A stretch of 64,000 bases of DNA from Nectonema munidae (Eukaryota > Nematomorpha > Nectonematoida > Nectonematidae), in the NCBI GenBank assembly GCA_030549495.1, contig JAUIRK010000007.1:435001-499000 (forward strand), given 5' to 3'. How positions within the stretch are numbered: position 1 is the first letter of the stretch; each line of letters starts with the position of its first letter. Position numbers and translations under genes: made by a program. Of the stretch, positions 1 to 10,125 are shown in pieces. Below the pieces are notes generated by a model. The model saw nothing but the letters and a program-made list of their open reading frames with translations. It was not told the origin of the DNA and did no database searches.

Positions 1-1
1 T

Positions 2-570
2 AGAAATTGGGCCTTTGATGGAACTTTCAAAGTGTCGCCTAGTTTGTGGTGTCAGTTAATAACTCTACATGTAATCATAGGAGAATCATGTGTGCCAAGG
101 CTATTTGCTTTACAACCTGACAAAAAAAGAATTTTCATATCATCGTCTTTTTTTTAGATTTATCTGATGATGAAGACATCCTTACCGAATTCATAGTTTA
201 TTTTGAGACAACATATAATGGGACAGTGAGGGGACGGGGTCATCGTCAAAGAAGAAAAACCCCACAGTTTCCGATTGAACTTTGGAATGTACATGAACGA
301 GTTCTAAATGTCTTACCAAGATCAAACAATGCAGTCGAAGGTTTTCACGATGCATTGCGATCCTAAATAACATCAACCCATCCCAATTTTTGGAAACTGT
401 GTGATTTCCTGAAAAAGGAGGAAGGATTATGCAAAACAAAAATAGCACATATTCGACGTGAAGATTCGAAATGCAAAAAGAAGAATTATTGATTGAAAAA
501 TTTAGTTGAATATTATGAGTATGAAAAATGTTTAGATTTTCTAAGGGCTATTGCTCGCAATTTGAAATAA
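2..570 (+). pseudogene. MULE transposase remnant (C-terminal part)
   Basis: Two stretches of a Mutator-like (MULE) transposase can be read on the plus strand. Positions 2-137 encode a piece with W..DGTFKVSP followed by a CVPRLFALQPDK-like strand, the pattern at the start of the MULE catalytic domain. Positions 157-570 encode the C-terminal part, with PRSNNAVEGFHDAL and HPNFWKLCDFLKKEE, the usual NN.VEG.H and W..I..LK..E motifs. The segment that should lie between them, with most of the catalytic core, is missing; a T-run ending in TAG at 148-157 sits at the joint and may be an old splice acceptor or a deletion scar. The C-terminal part has in-frame stops at 364 and 490. The upstream part lies outside the window. 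A dead DNA transposon; the family call is firm, the joint is not. Confidence 0.75.
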
Positions 571-740
571 ATGATTTTGGAATATTTTTTTAAATACTTT
601 TTTTAATACGATTGCCATTATTTTTTCTTATTTTTGAATAAAATGTGAGAAAAATTTATTCATTTATTCATTTTTTATCTTTTTTATATCAATTTTATAT
701 AAATCTGATTTTCTTACCTCTATGATCGTAGAATTTTTCA

Positions 741-802
741 TGGTGGAATTTTCCGTGGTGGAATTTACCTACGTTGGAATTTTCCGTGGTTCAATTTACC
801 TT
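741..802. repeat. Tandem GTGGAATTTTCC repeat, probable MULE end
   Basis: Two imperfect units of about 31 bases (741-771 and 772-802) each contain GGAATTTTCCGTGGT and AATTTACCT. A third copy of the motif lies alone at 38297-38334. Because it sits 170 bases after the MULE coding remnant, it may be the terminal repeat of that element or of a derived MITE; this link is inference. Confidence 0.45.
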
Positions 803-946
803 AAACCTTAAAATTGTTGTTATGAGGTTGGCAAGCGCAACCCGTTTCTCAGATCAGTTTGGGGCTTCATGACCCCTGTTCTATACGCTAGCTTACTAGA
901 GACTTGTATAACAAATTGAATCGCACACACACCCCGCTTTCATATA

Positions 947-1023
947 CAGTAAAATCTCGCTATTATGCCACACTTCGGGGCCGACCAAAAGTGGCATAGT
1001 AGCGAGAGTGGCATAGTAGCGAG
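947..1023. repeat. Left end of Tigger element with iterated 16-mer
   Basis: The terminal CAGTAAAATCTCGC is followed by three copies of one motif: inverted at 956-971 (CTCGCTATTATGCCAC) and direct at 991-1006 and 1008-1023 (GTGGCATAGTAGCGAG). The last two are identical and one base apart. Repeated ends of this kind are likely transposase-binding sites. Confidence 0.8.
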
Positions 1024-1206
1024 GGTTTTGTAAAAATAGCCTTATTTTTTCAAATAAAATCACATTTATTAAAAAACAGTTTTATTTTTTTATATATTTG
1101 TGTCCTATTCCAAAGCTCTCAAAAATGGTTGTCTGACGCATTTTCATATGGCGGATCTCAAGCATTTCTTGATCTAAACAATCGCACGCTTGCATCACTT
1201 TGAGCT

Positions 1207-2637
1207 TTACGCTACAATGCTGCATAAATTTTCGAACAGTGCTCCACGCTCTTTGGGCTTCTTGGAATTGAACCACTTCCTCTTCGATAGTTTCCTTGTC
1301 GTCTTCGCTTTCAATTTGTTCCTGCTTTTCAGCACTTCCTCAGCAATCTCCTCTAGCAGAAGAGAGCCACTAGTTGCGAGACGCTCGTCAGCATTGAGAA
1401 AGTCAGTTAGCTCAATCTCCTCGTTATTGTGCATCTTTTCCTCAGTAGGCAAAGCATTCCAAATCTCGAGCAACTCTTCATCTTTTGGCTCAATCTGATC
1501 AATTTCTTCTTCCACAAACTTAGCTTTTACAAAACAGTTTTTGATGACCGATTTGTTAACCTGCTCCCAAGCATACCGGGCAACGTGTAGAGCATCAAGC
1601 AACGTGAACTTAAACTCTCTTTCCTCGTCTATGGCTTCAAGCCTGCGAGAGAGCAAAAGTTTCTTGTAGTGGCGTTTGAGACTCTCTATAACCCCCTGAT
1701 CCATTGGTTGCGAGATTGATGTTGTGTTAGGAGGAAAAAATAGCAGCTTTATATTGTCGAACTGGAGATCAGATGGGTGGCCACAGAAGTTATCGAGACA
1801 AAGCAGCACTTTGCGTCCCTGCTTGACGAGTCGCTCGTTCCACTCACGCAATGTTTCTTCGAAGAGCTCCGCCGTCATCCACGCTTTCGAATTTGCCTTG
1901 TATGTCACCGGAATTTTTTTGTTTTTGAAGGCACGCGGTTTCTTTGAATTGCCAATCACCAGAAGAGGAAGCTTTTCGTTGCCGCTCATGTTTGCTCCAA
2001 CCAGAAGAGTGATTCTTTGCTTACTTTTTTTACCTCCACTGCACCGCTCTCCTCTGAAAGCCATGGTCTTGTTTGGTAGCAGCTGCCAGAAGAGTCCAGT
2101 TTCGTCTAGATTGAAGACGTCTTCTGCAGAAAATTGTGCAAGCAAAGGTCGGAGAACCTGTTGTTGCCACTCAAAAAGAGATTGCAAATTTACCGCTCCT
2201 GCTTCTCCTTGTGTTGTTTTAAAAGTAATGCCGTGACGCTTTTTGAAATTGTCCAGCCAACCGTCGCTTGCCATGAATCCCGGAATGTGCATTATCTCGG
2301 CCAGTTTCATTGCCTTTTCTTTGACCAGACTTCCACTGACAGGCAGATTGTGTCCTCTCGCTTGCTTCAGCCACATGAGCACCCCTTCATCGAGATTTGG
2401 ATCGTGAGCCTGCGTCAACTTAACGCGTTTCGATGAAAATCCAGTTTTGATTGCAGCCTCGATTGCATCCTTTTTGCTGAGAATGCTTTTTACCGTAGTT
2501 CTCTTCACTTCAATACCCCATTTCTTGCTTATTTCTCTGGCCAGCTTGGACTGATTAGGCTCATTTTTTTCGGCATCAATAATTTCTTTTTTCTGCTTTA
2601 GAGTGAAATCGGTTCGCTTGCGTTTTATATCTGACAT
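1207..2637 (-). CDS. Tigger/pogo-like transposase (CENP-B HTH, DDE)
   Basis: A 476-residue protein. Residues 6-60 form a CENP-B/Psq-type helix-turn-helix (FTLKQKKEIIDAE...LAREISKKWGI). Residues 84-140 form the second, Tc5-type DNA-binding helix-turn-helix, with the GWLDNFKKRHGI motif. The DDE_1 catalytic domain follows with Asp178 (FNLDETGLFW), Asp282 (LLCLDNFCGH) and Asp313 (PMDQGVIESLKRHY). There are 30 residues between the second and third Asp, as in pogo/Tigger. It would cut and paste its own element at TA sites. The start is the first Met of the open frame, just inside the repeated end. Oddity: a second minus-strand frame overlapping the 3' end (1276 down to 1082) encodes MRQTTIFESFG, which looks like the usual family tail, so a small frameshift near 1210-1270 may have replaced the real C terminus. 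The catalytic part looks intact. Confidence 0.9.
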   Translation of the reverse strand: MSDIKRKRTDFTLKQKKEIIDAEKNEPNQSKLAREISKKWGIEVKRTTVKSILSKKDAIEAAIKTGFSSKRVKLTQAHDPNLDEGVLMWLKQARGHNLPVSGSLVKEKAMKLAEIMHIPGFMASDGWLDNFKKRHGITFKTTQGEAGAVNLQSLFEWQQQVLRPLLAQFSAEDVFNLDETGLFWQLLPNKTMAFRGERCSGGKKSKQRITLLVGANMSGNEKLPLLVIGNSKKPRAFKNKKIPVTYKANSKAWMTAELFEETLREWNERLVKQGRKVLLCLDNFCGHPSDLQFDNIKLLFFPPNTTSISQPMDQGVIESLKRHYKKLLLSRRLEAIDEEREFKFTLLDALHVARYAWEQVNKSVIKNCFVKAKFVEEEIDQIEPKDEELLEIWNALPTEEKMHNNEEIELTDFLNADERLATSGSLLLEEIAEEVLKSRNKLKAKTTRKLSKRKWFNSKKPKERGALFENLCSIVA

Positions 2638-2744
2638 GTTAATTTTTTACGCAAATAAAAACAATAAATCTAAAAAAATATATTGATTAATTTTGTAAAA
2701 AAAGTTGAGAAATATAATTAAAAAACGCAACACACAAATAAATA

Positions 2745-2876
2745 GTGGCATAATAGCGAGATTAGGTGGTGGCATAGTAAGTTTATTTTCTACTGAATTT
2801 TGTCCGGACCGAGTGAAAGTGGCATAGTAGCGAGAGTGGCATAGTACCGAGGGGGCATAGTAGCGAGATTCTACTG
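2745..2876. repeat. Right end of Tigger element with iterated 16-mer
   Basis: Five copies of the same motif lie at 2745-2760, 2769-2780 (partial), 2819-2834, 2836-2851 and 2852-2867, ending in the terminal ATTCTACTG at 2868-2876. The arrays differ in number between the ends (three on the left, five on the right). Confidence 0.8.
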
Positions 2877-2878
2877 TA

Positions 2879-3638
2879 TTCCATTACATATTGTACTGTT
2901 AGAATGTTGTACAATGTATATTACTTGTTGATGATTATCATTTTTATACTTAAGCCTGCTTTCACTTTTCAGTTGTGTCCAGACCACATCATTATTTCTT
3001 TATGTTACCTATTAATTCACATTACTATCCTGTTTAAAAAGAATGGCGAGAAATGAATGTCAAGAATATATTGCAATATTATTGGAAAACTTTGCGCCCA
3101 AGCTTAAAAAATATTTTATTATTAAAATAAATCCAGGCTTATAATGTGTTATCAATACCATAGACTCTGAATCATGTTTTTTTGAAAGACGACTAATAAC
3201 TTATCAAATGCAAATTTGTGGGTCTAGAAAATCGAGGAAATAAAGTCGTAAAATTCAAAATGATGTAAAAAAATGAAATCAAAAAAAAGGTGGAAATTTT
3301 TTAGAAACTTAACATAGAATAATAGTATACGCTAAGTTACTATATAAATCTTTTTTTGAAAATCGTTTAAATTTAAAAATCCTACTTCTTTAAACACAGC
3401 TTTTAAAAATATGATATATTGACAATTAGAAATGGAGTTACATATGCCAAAGTTATGCGCTTTTGAAAAGTAGTCCCGTGGAAGCCATATATACATACAT
3501 TATTATAGATAGAGGTGGCACTATTTGAATGCAAGATTTTCGCAATATTGCGAAATACAATTGAGCAAAAGAATGCTCATGGAAACCCCTAGATCGTAAT
3601 CTCACCGTAGCGTAGGCTGCCATCACTTTAGATATACA
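2879..3638. other. Unannotated AT-rich stretch
   Basis: No coding exon or clear repeat seen. The short minus-strand frame at 3453-3647 shows no domain and no support. Confidence 0.4.
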
Positions 3639-3897
3639 CACTGGCATATTCCGACACTTATTTTAGGGTAGGCGGGTCTTTACAAATTTTAGGGACAGGA
3701 GGGGGTACTTTTAAAATAATCATCATAACCACGTGGTTATTATTAATGAAAAGATTGATACATTGAATTCCTAATATATTTCTATTTACAAAAATAACTA
3801 TTTCAAAGAAACTGGAACGCGAACAAATACAAAAAAAGATCCATACTTCATCTTAAAAAGGGGGGCTATGCCCCAATGACCCCTGAATATGCCACTG
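3639..3897. mobile_element. hAT-type MITE
   Basis: A 259-bp non-coding unit begins CACTGGCATATTC and ends GAATATGCCACTG, giving inverted ends that match at 12 of 13 bases. It is flanked by the 8-base near-duplication GATATACA (3631-3638) and GACATACA (3898-3905), the target size of hAT elements. The inside has G-rich runs (about 3706-3713 and 3861-3866) and GGGGCATAGCCCC-like palindromic sequence read on the minus strand. No transposase, so it would have moved in trans. Confidence 0.7.
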
Positions 3898-4557
3898 GAC
3901 ATACATATAATATTTTTGACAGATGGAAAGCTGTGAAATCATAGGGTATTGAATCTTAGGTTAGATTCTGCATCGTGACCTCCCTATATGTCTCATTTAG
4001 CGAAAATATTCTTGGCATTGATGTGATATCGACAATAAATAATTTTATTATGAGACAAAACAAGTAGTTCTTGCTAAAATTTGAAAGCAAATTCGGCAAA
4101 GTTCTACTTATCGACAAAATTTTTAACAAAGTTTGCCAGATGTCAAAATAAACTAAATGTGCTATTAAAAATTAAAGAAAGTGAAAGATGACATCAAAAT
4201 GGAGAAATTACAACCTCCAACTCGTCTAAAGTTAAGTCCCTACACGTATAAGAAACGTGGAGAAGCACAAATATAAGATAATTAGCCTAACTTTTACCTG
4301 CTTCCAAATCTGGTTAAGAGAGATCTACTGTAAATATTATCGTAGAATGTCAAAAAAATGAAAAATCTTTATTTTAGATTAGATTTGTAGTAGTATTTGT
4401 GAAAATTAATTTGTAGCGAAATTTGATTATACATAATCATTTATCTTGTTTGATTACAAAGAATAATTTTATCACTGAAATTAAGCAAGGAAACTGTATT
4501 CGTTTGTTTCCGCAAAAATGCTAAGAAAATTTTGAGTGAAATATATGAAACTTTTAG

Positions 4558-5024
4558 ACGCTAAATTCTCCTACACTCCTCCCACAAGCAAACGGTGCTG
4601 CAGAAGAACGCATTTGACCATGCCGATTATTTGCCAAATGTGCTCCTCTTCCTTTCTGTGCCCATCAGCAATATACACCCACCTTCAAACGTGTTGCAAC
4701 TCTTTCATACAAAATAGCAATAACGAAGTTGCTAATTCAACCCAACCCTCGTCCTTCCACCTGAAAGAACTAAACTTCATCAACTTCACTGAAAATATTC
4801 CTCCGAGCGTGCATCTCCAGTCTAAGCTCGTGAACAAACAAAAGATTTCCTTCAGCTTTCCTAATAACAGTCCCCACCGACACACAATTCCCCTCTCTCC
4901 CATTTTGCTTAAGGAGCCCAAAAAACAGGGCCTCAAGTGTGAAACCTGCGGTATTTACTTTTTGAAGGAAGAGTCCCTACACGCTCACCAAAAATACTAT
5001 TGTCGAGAACCTTTAAATGCATGA
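4558..5024 (+). CDS. Terminal exon of FOG/U-shaped-like zinc-finger gene
   Basis: Open frame following a good acceptor (CTTTTAG, ending at 4557) and running to a TGA at 5022. Two C2HC zinc fingers are visible: CQMCSSSFLCPSAIYTHLQTCC and, near the end, CETCGIYFLKEESLHAHQKYYC. The spacing C-x2-C-x12-H-x4/5-C with a final Cys in place of the second His is typical of the Friend-of-GATA (ZFPM/U-shaped) family, transcription cofactors that bind GATA factors through such fingers. The stretch between the fingers is Ser/Asn/Pro-rich and without a fold I recognise. An ATG lies in frame at 4536 but within the likely intron, so this is taken as a last exon; upstream exons must lie outside the window or in DNA I could not read. 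An unrelated C2HC protein is possible. Confidence 0.55.
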
Positions 5025-5259
5025 AAGTGCTCTGATCATGATGAATAGAGATGACGCTAGACGCTTGCGACCATTGCATCAACAGTGACAAATCCTGAAA
5101 GGATTCAAAAGATCCCACAAACATTTCCAGAATTTTGTCCCCAGCAACCTTTTTATCATTAACATATTTTATTTTCGTTAATCAAATGTTTTATAACATT
5201 TTTGTATCCAACATAAAATAATATGCAAAAAAATAATATTGTGATATTACTTTTTTAGA

Positions 5260-5265
5260 AAATAA
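5260..5265 (+). promoter_or_regulatory. Possible poly(A) signal AATAAA
   Basis: AATAAA 236 bases after the stop codon of the zinc-finger exon; the expected distance and strand for its 3' end. Such hexamers are common by chance in DNA this AT-rich. Confidence 0.35.
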
Positions 5266-5314
5266 ATGCTTATCTTTCTAAACGTGTCTTAAGGGTTATA
5301 AACAAAACGATTGC

Positions 5315-6292
5315 TTAAATGATGAGTTGTCGAATTTTTTCAACATTTAATATGACATCATCTTGCTGAAAGTAAAATTTTTTATCTTCAAAATTTTCTC
5401 TAATGCTTGGCATAACAGATTGTTGCAGCAAATTCAAGTAAATGAGACCGTTTACAGTAGTGTCAAAAAAGAACGGTCCAATTAATCCTCTTGGTGATAA
5501 AAAGTACCACACTGTAACTCCCGGTAAATTGACATGGCGGTCGACAAAAACAAGCGGATTTTCAGGTTCCCATTAGGTACATTTATGGCGGTTAATGGAA
5601 CCATTTAATTTGAAAGTAGCCTTGTTACTCCACACAATCTTGGTTGAAAAATCAGTATTTCTTACACATTGTTCTAAATACCATTCACAATACTGTACTC
5701 TTCGGTCTGGATCATCGTGAACTCGAGCATGAACTAATCTTGGAATATAACTTTTCCAATAATAACGTTGCATAATGCGATGGACAGATGATTTTGAAAT
5801 TCCAACCTCACGACAAGCTTGTCGTACAGACTTTCTCGAGCTTCGCTCAAAACTTTCCAGTACTCTTTCTTCCTGTTTATGGCTTGTTGATGTTCTAGGT
5901 CTTCCGAAACGCTGTTTGAGAACGTTTTGAACAGTTTCATCAGCTTCAAACTTATCTCTAATTCGAGTGATGGTAAATTGCGTTGGATATAATCCTCTTT
6001 GAAATTCCATCGTAAATTGTCTTTTCACTTCATTTGCATTTTCACATTTCCAGTAGCATTTTAGAATAAATTTTCTTTCTTCAAAGTTTAGTCTGGCTGT
6101 AACTCGGGTGTTCAGTGTTTGAATTTGCAAAAAAACAGAACACGTTAACAGTTATTCTAAATGTGTAAAAATAAAAGAAATAATAAAAATAATAAATGAT
6201 AAAATAATTCAATGTGAAAAAATAAATAAAATGATACTTTAAAAGTTTTTACATTTTTGAAATAAAAAAATTTATACATTTTTTGGGACACC
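5315..6292 (-). mobile_element. Decayed mariner/Tc1-type transposon
   Basis: The minus strand from 6130 down to 5315 encodes a mariner-type transposase in one frame, interrupted by a stop at 5573-5575. The N-terminal 185 residues hold two helix-turn-helix regions (the second [21 protein letters not shown], about residues 99-119). The first catalytic position reads VWSNKATF, Asn where the family has Asp, so activity is lost. After the stop the frame continues with [18 protein letters not shown] and KFYFQQDDV, which carries the second catalytic Asp. The third Asp region is missing because the element is truncated near 5315. The outer 5' end is probably TTGGGACACCC near 6282-6292, of mariner terminal type. 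No partner end was found on the left. Confidence 0.8.
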
Positions 6293-7620
6293 CATTTTAA
6301 TTTTAATCAAAAATATAAAATCTTATAAAACAAGTTGAAATAAATGATGAAAAATACATTTTGCATAAAAAGTACAAGATTTTACAATTCCAATTTTTTT
6401 TCTCTATAATTGTAACTCTTTCGCTCACCTCATGTGGATGCTGAAATTCTTTTCACTTTTCAGAAGTTTAAAAAATTTGGGAGGTACTCAATTGAGATAG
6501 AAAGACAAATATATTTAGCCTTTATGAATTTAGATTACAGTTTCCTGTTAATTGTGAGAAATTAATTAAACATTATATGGAATTATATATCAGGAGAATT
6601 AATCCTTCTATTTCTTAAATAAATTTACTTTCTTCATTTTATTTTAAAACTTACTTTTGAAATAATATTAATTTTACCCAGTCAATTACTTCTCTAACAA
6701 TTTTGGACAAGAGAGGCCAGTGGAAAGTGATGAAATTTATATGATATCCCTTTGCAGAAAAAGCTAAACCTTGCCAGTGAAACAAGATAGTCACTTATAG
6801 AGTGTGTGGTGAGATTACTATATGCCGGGGTTACGTGATAACAACATAATCTATTGAGTCAAAATTACTAAATATTCAAATGTTGAAGATTAATTGAAAA
6901 TGATTGTCGTAAACTCGTTTCCATAAATATTCTAAATCGCTTCCCATCATCATTTGTCGCACGTTAACTAAATATGATATTGGCATATGAAAGCCTCCAA
7001 TTCCCAGAACTATTTTGCCTAAATCTTTGGATCAGCAACAATTTCGAAAGTTTTTACAATGCAGTGTAGATAGTGCTAAGATCACTTCCTTCCATTAAGA
7101 AGAATCTTAAGAAGAAGTTTATTTTAAACAAAACATGAGTGACACAATGATTACATAATGTATTAATGATTAAAATTTAAGTGAGTGGAATCAAACTCCA
7201 TCAAAGCTGTTTGAATTTAAAAAAAATAGAAGAATAATTCGAAATATAGAAAAATCAAAATGTGACACATTAAAATTACCATAACAAAAAGACACAACAA
7301 TAATAAAAAAAAATATATATATAAAAAAAAAGAAAACTGTGCAATCTAAAAGGCCCATGAGTCGTCTTCTTCCATATGAAATTCTTCCATATTAATAAAT
7401 GAAATAATCTAATGTCTACTTCCATAAATTCACTCTATGGTAAAGAAGGAGGCAAATGGAACAAATATCCAAGCACCTAAGTAAAATTAAGTGCTGATGT
7501 GTCAACTCGATTTTCAAAATAGAGACTGCGTTTTTTGTAAAATTTAATGGGTATTAGTCCTAAATGACCAATTTCTGACTATGAATCTGTTGTAATTGTC
7601 GGTTGATAAAAATTTCTTAA
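6293..7620. other. Unannotated AT-rich stretch
   Basis: No exon, RNA gene or repeat family recognised. Contains A-rich runs near 7300-7340. Confidence 0.4.
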
Positions 7621-7629
7621 CACTCCAGG

Positions 7630-8270
7630 CGGCGTTACACAAACTATGCCACCCATTGCATAAAAAGTATTGTGCCCTGTTTCAGCATTATCAAATAAAA
7701 ATGAGCAAAAGAATTGAGATTATAAAAAGGTGCACCAGATGATATAAAGTCGTTTTCTAATTTATGAACTCCTTTGTAGTCATCTGAAAAATTTAAGCTA
7801 CTGAGAATATCTATTAATTCACGAGAAGCATCTGTAGCAAATAAAATTGGGGAAACGAAAGACCTTGCTCTGCAAGAAGAAATGACAGAATGCGCTATGG
7901 GAATAATGCCTCTTCCACTAATAACATAAGTATTTTTACCTTTTGGATGTAATAATTTTTGTAGAAAAAGTTTAAGAGAAGGAGGATTCATAGAAGAATC
8001 ATTGTTAGTTGTTCTAAAGTTGAGTATTGTGAAAGGACATATACTGATGAACGACTTTCATCACGAATAAATGAATCTACCATTTCCACTATTGCTTCAT
8101 TATTACAAGTTTTTTCTTGATTTTTACAAACCTTTTACGAAGTATTCGGTGAGCAGATTCACGAAAACTAACTATAGTTGACTTTTCCTGGAGGCTTATG
8201 GTAATATCATTTTTATATCTTTCTATCAGCTTTTGTTTAAAATACTTTAAAGAATACCCTTCTTAAATGT
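7630..8270 (-). pseudogene. Broken copy of an unclassified multi-copy ORF family
   Basis: Read on the minus strand, the region gives a recognisable but broken protein: an N-terminal part with SFRESAHRILRKRF, then TYVISGRGIIPIAHSVISS, and near the end SFAHFYFDNAE..HNTFYAMGG. I recall similar large, unnamed, repeated predicted proteins from cnidarians and arthropods with an FDN.D.N...GK.TFH.MGGI-like motif; I do not know their class, and this is from memory rather than from a search. It is a fossil with several breaks. It is treated as mobile because of its decay and its setting among other element fragments. Confidence 0.35.
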
Positions 8271-8599
8271 TCCCATATACTCTAGACTAGAGGATCAACA
8301 AGTACATAATGACATTTTTCATTTAAGAAAAAAGTTTATCAAAAGCTCAACATCAAGTTTATTACGAGTGAATTTTGAAATTTTTGATTTAGAAAAAATT
8401 CTTGAGCACCGATACAATGGTATTTTACATATAAACCCTCAAATAAGCTGAATTCAATGTGGTGATGTTTATTTTGCCTGTTTAAAGTTAAATCTTTTGG
8501 AATTGATGACAAGCTTTTATCTTGGCTCAAAGATTATATTTTTAATAGAAAACACGTAGTCCGTTAAATGGAATAACATCAAACAGTTGTCAAATTAAT

Positions 8600-9555
8600 T
8601 GATCTTTTTCAAAAACTTGGATAAGTTGAAGCTCAAGTCCCATTTTATAGACCATTCATATAAACAATATAAATCGTTCTGTAACGATGCATTTGAATTT
8701 TTTCCGAGTAGTTAAACAACTTGATGGCATCAGCAAAAACTTTTACATATAAACTCAACTCGAAAGTAACATCGTTGATGAAAATTGTAAAAAACAATGG
8801 TCCTATCACAGAACTCTGTGGTATTCCACTGATAATTATTTTTACGTGGTGTGACTTTGTCTAAAGTTCATGAACAAAAGGACTTAGGTTTAATAATAAT
8901 CGACTCAAAGCTGAATTTTAATCTCCATGTTTCAAAAGTTGTAAAAAAGGCATACTCAACGATACATATGTTGAAAAATACTTTTGAAATATCAAACAGT
9001 GAAATTGCTGTACACCTTTTCAAGTCCTTGCTAGGACCAATTCTTGAATACGCAAATGTGATTTATGGGGATAACTCTGCGAGTAATGTCAAAAAAATTG
9101 AAAAAGTTCAAAAAAACTTCACAAAAAGTTTACCTGCTATGAGAAATTTTCCTTATTCCGAAAGAATGTAAGTTTTGAGCTTACCTTCACTTTATTATAG
9201 AATAAAGAGAAATGAAATGATTACTATTTTTAACATTATAAAGAAAAATATGATAATAAAAGAAGATGTCCTGTCTGGCTTTTCAACAAGAATGTCTAGA
9301 TCGTATTGCTTCAAATTTAAAGCTTAAAGTTTCCAGAACAAGTATCGCCAAACATTTCTAACACAAAGAACTTTTGAAGATTGGAATTCTTTGCCCAGTG
9401 AAGTTGTGAATTCTACTACGTTGAATGACTTTAAAAACAAACTGGATGCAGTTTGGCAGTCTAGGAGATTGTATTATTTTGCTTAATTTCAAGATGCAAA
9501 TCTTACAGGCATTAGCCTCAATTTTGCTTTAATAAATATGTTATGTTATGTTATT
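8600..9555 (+). mobile_element. LINE fragment with inverted 5' part (twin priming)
   Basis: The plus strand from 8836 to 9486 encodes the C-terminal part of a CR1/Jockey-type reverse transcriptase: LSKVHEQKDLGL, KLNFNLHVSKVVKKAYST, then GPILEYANVIYG, NLPSL-like SLPSLYYRIKR and DWNSLPSEVV. It ends near 9555 in AATAAA followed by about three TATGT units, a LINE-type 3' tail. Directly next to it, 8600-8835 encodes on the minus strand the preceding part of a reverse transcriptase: SGIPQSSVIGPLFFTIFIND, KVFADAIKLF (the YADD-box position, with one Asp changed to Ala) and EWSIKWDLSFNLSK. The two parts are head to head in the order expected if one LINE copy inverted its 5' end on insertion. In-frame stops occur at 9169-9171 and later, so it is dead. 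Confidence 0.7.
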
Positions 9556-9734
9556 TTATGGAAATCAATCAGAAACTGTCAAAAAGCGATTTAAAGATGA
9601 TGAATTTTTTTAATTGCCCAATTTTACAAATATATAGATTTTTACACAAAATAACTTTTCTCATGTATGATTCAATAATTAGATTTTATATTTTGCAAAT
9701 TTATGTATTTCAATTAAAATAATTTTGATAAAAT

Positions 9735-10125
9735 GCTCGATAGTAAAAATATTCGTGGAAAAACGAATACGAAAGGATGAGTTATATGGGTATATAGATT
9801 TGTATTATTTTATGCAATTACTTGGACAGAATTATTTTAACCTGCTTCTACTCTGGTCAAAAATAGGAAGTCTGTTTTTCTCTTCTGTTATGAGTCTAAG
9901 AAGATTCGTTTTTATCAATCAGTTTTTGACATTTGACAAAATAGAAACTTGAATGAAAAGATGGCGTAATGTTAGGGGGACAGCATTTCGAGAAATTTTC
10001 GAAGACTTTAATTTAAACTCTAGAAATTATTGTATTACTGGGGATGCATTGACACTCGATGAAACATTATATGCTTCTAGATTAAGGATTGAATTCAATA
10101 CTTTTTACCCTAAAAAGCATTTTTT
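9735..10125 (+). pseudogene. piggyBac-type transposase fragment
   Basis: Read-through of one stop gives a contiguous piggyBac DDE_Tnp_1_7 segment: MSLRRFVFINQFLTFDK (the S..RF..I...L.FD element), then FREIFEDFNLN and GDALTLDETLYASR, which contains the first catalytic Asp, and FNTFYPKK. The C-terminal two thirds are absent. No flanking TTAA ends found. It belongs to a different lineage from the element at 48999-51698. Confidence 0.65.

Larger units (their letters stand above)
947..2876 (-). mobile_element. Tigger/pogo-type DNA transposon, nearly whole
   Basis: A 1930-bp element flanked on both sides by TA (945-946 and 2877-2878), the target duplication of the Tc1/mariner/pogo superfamily. Both ends start CAGTA.AATCTCGCTA when read inward. 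The ends carry repeated copies of a 16-base motif listed separately. The single long coding region (1207-2637, minus) encodes a Tigger-type transposase. The close match of the two ends and the long open frame suggest a fairly young copy. It has one probable coding defect near the C terminus, described under the transposase. Confidence 0.9.

Noticed and set aside
1724-2436. Plus-strand frames of 100 and 170 residues
   Set aside because: Shadows of the Tigger transposase gene on the minus strand.
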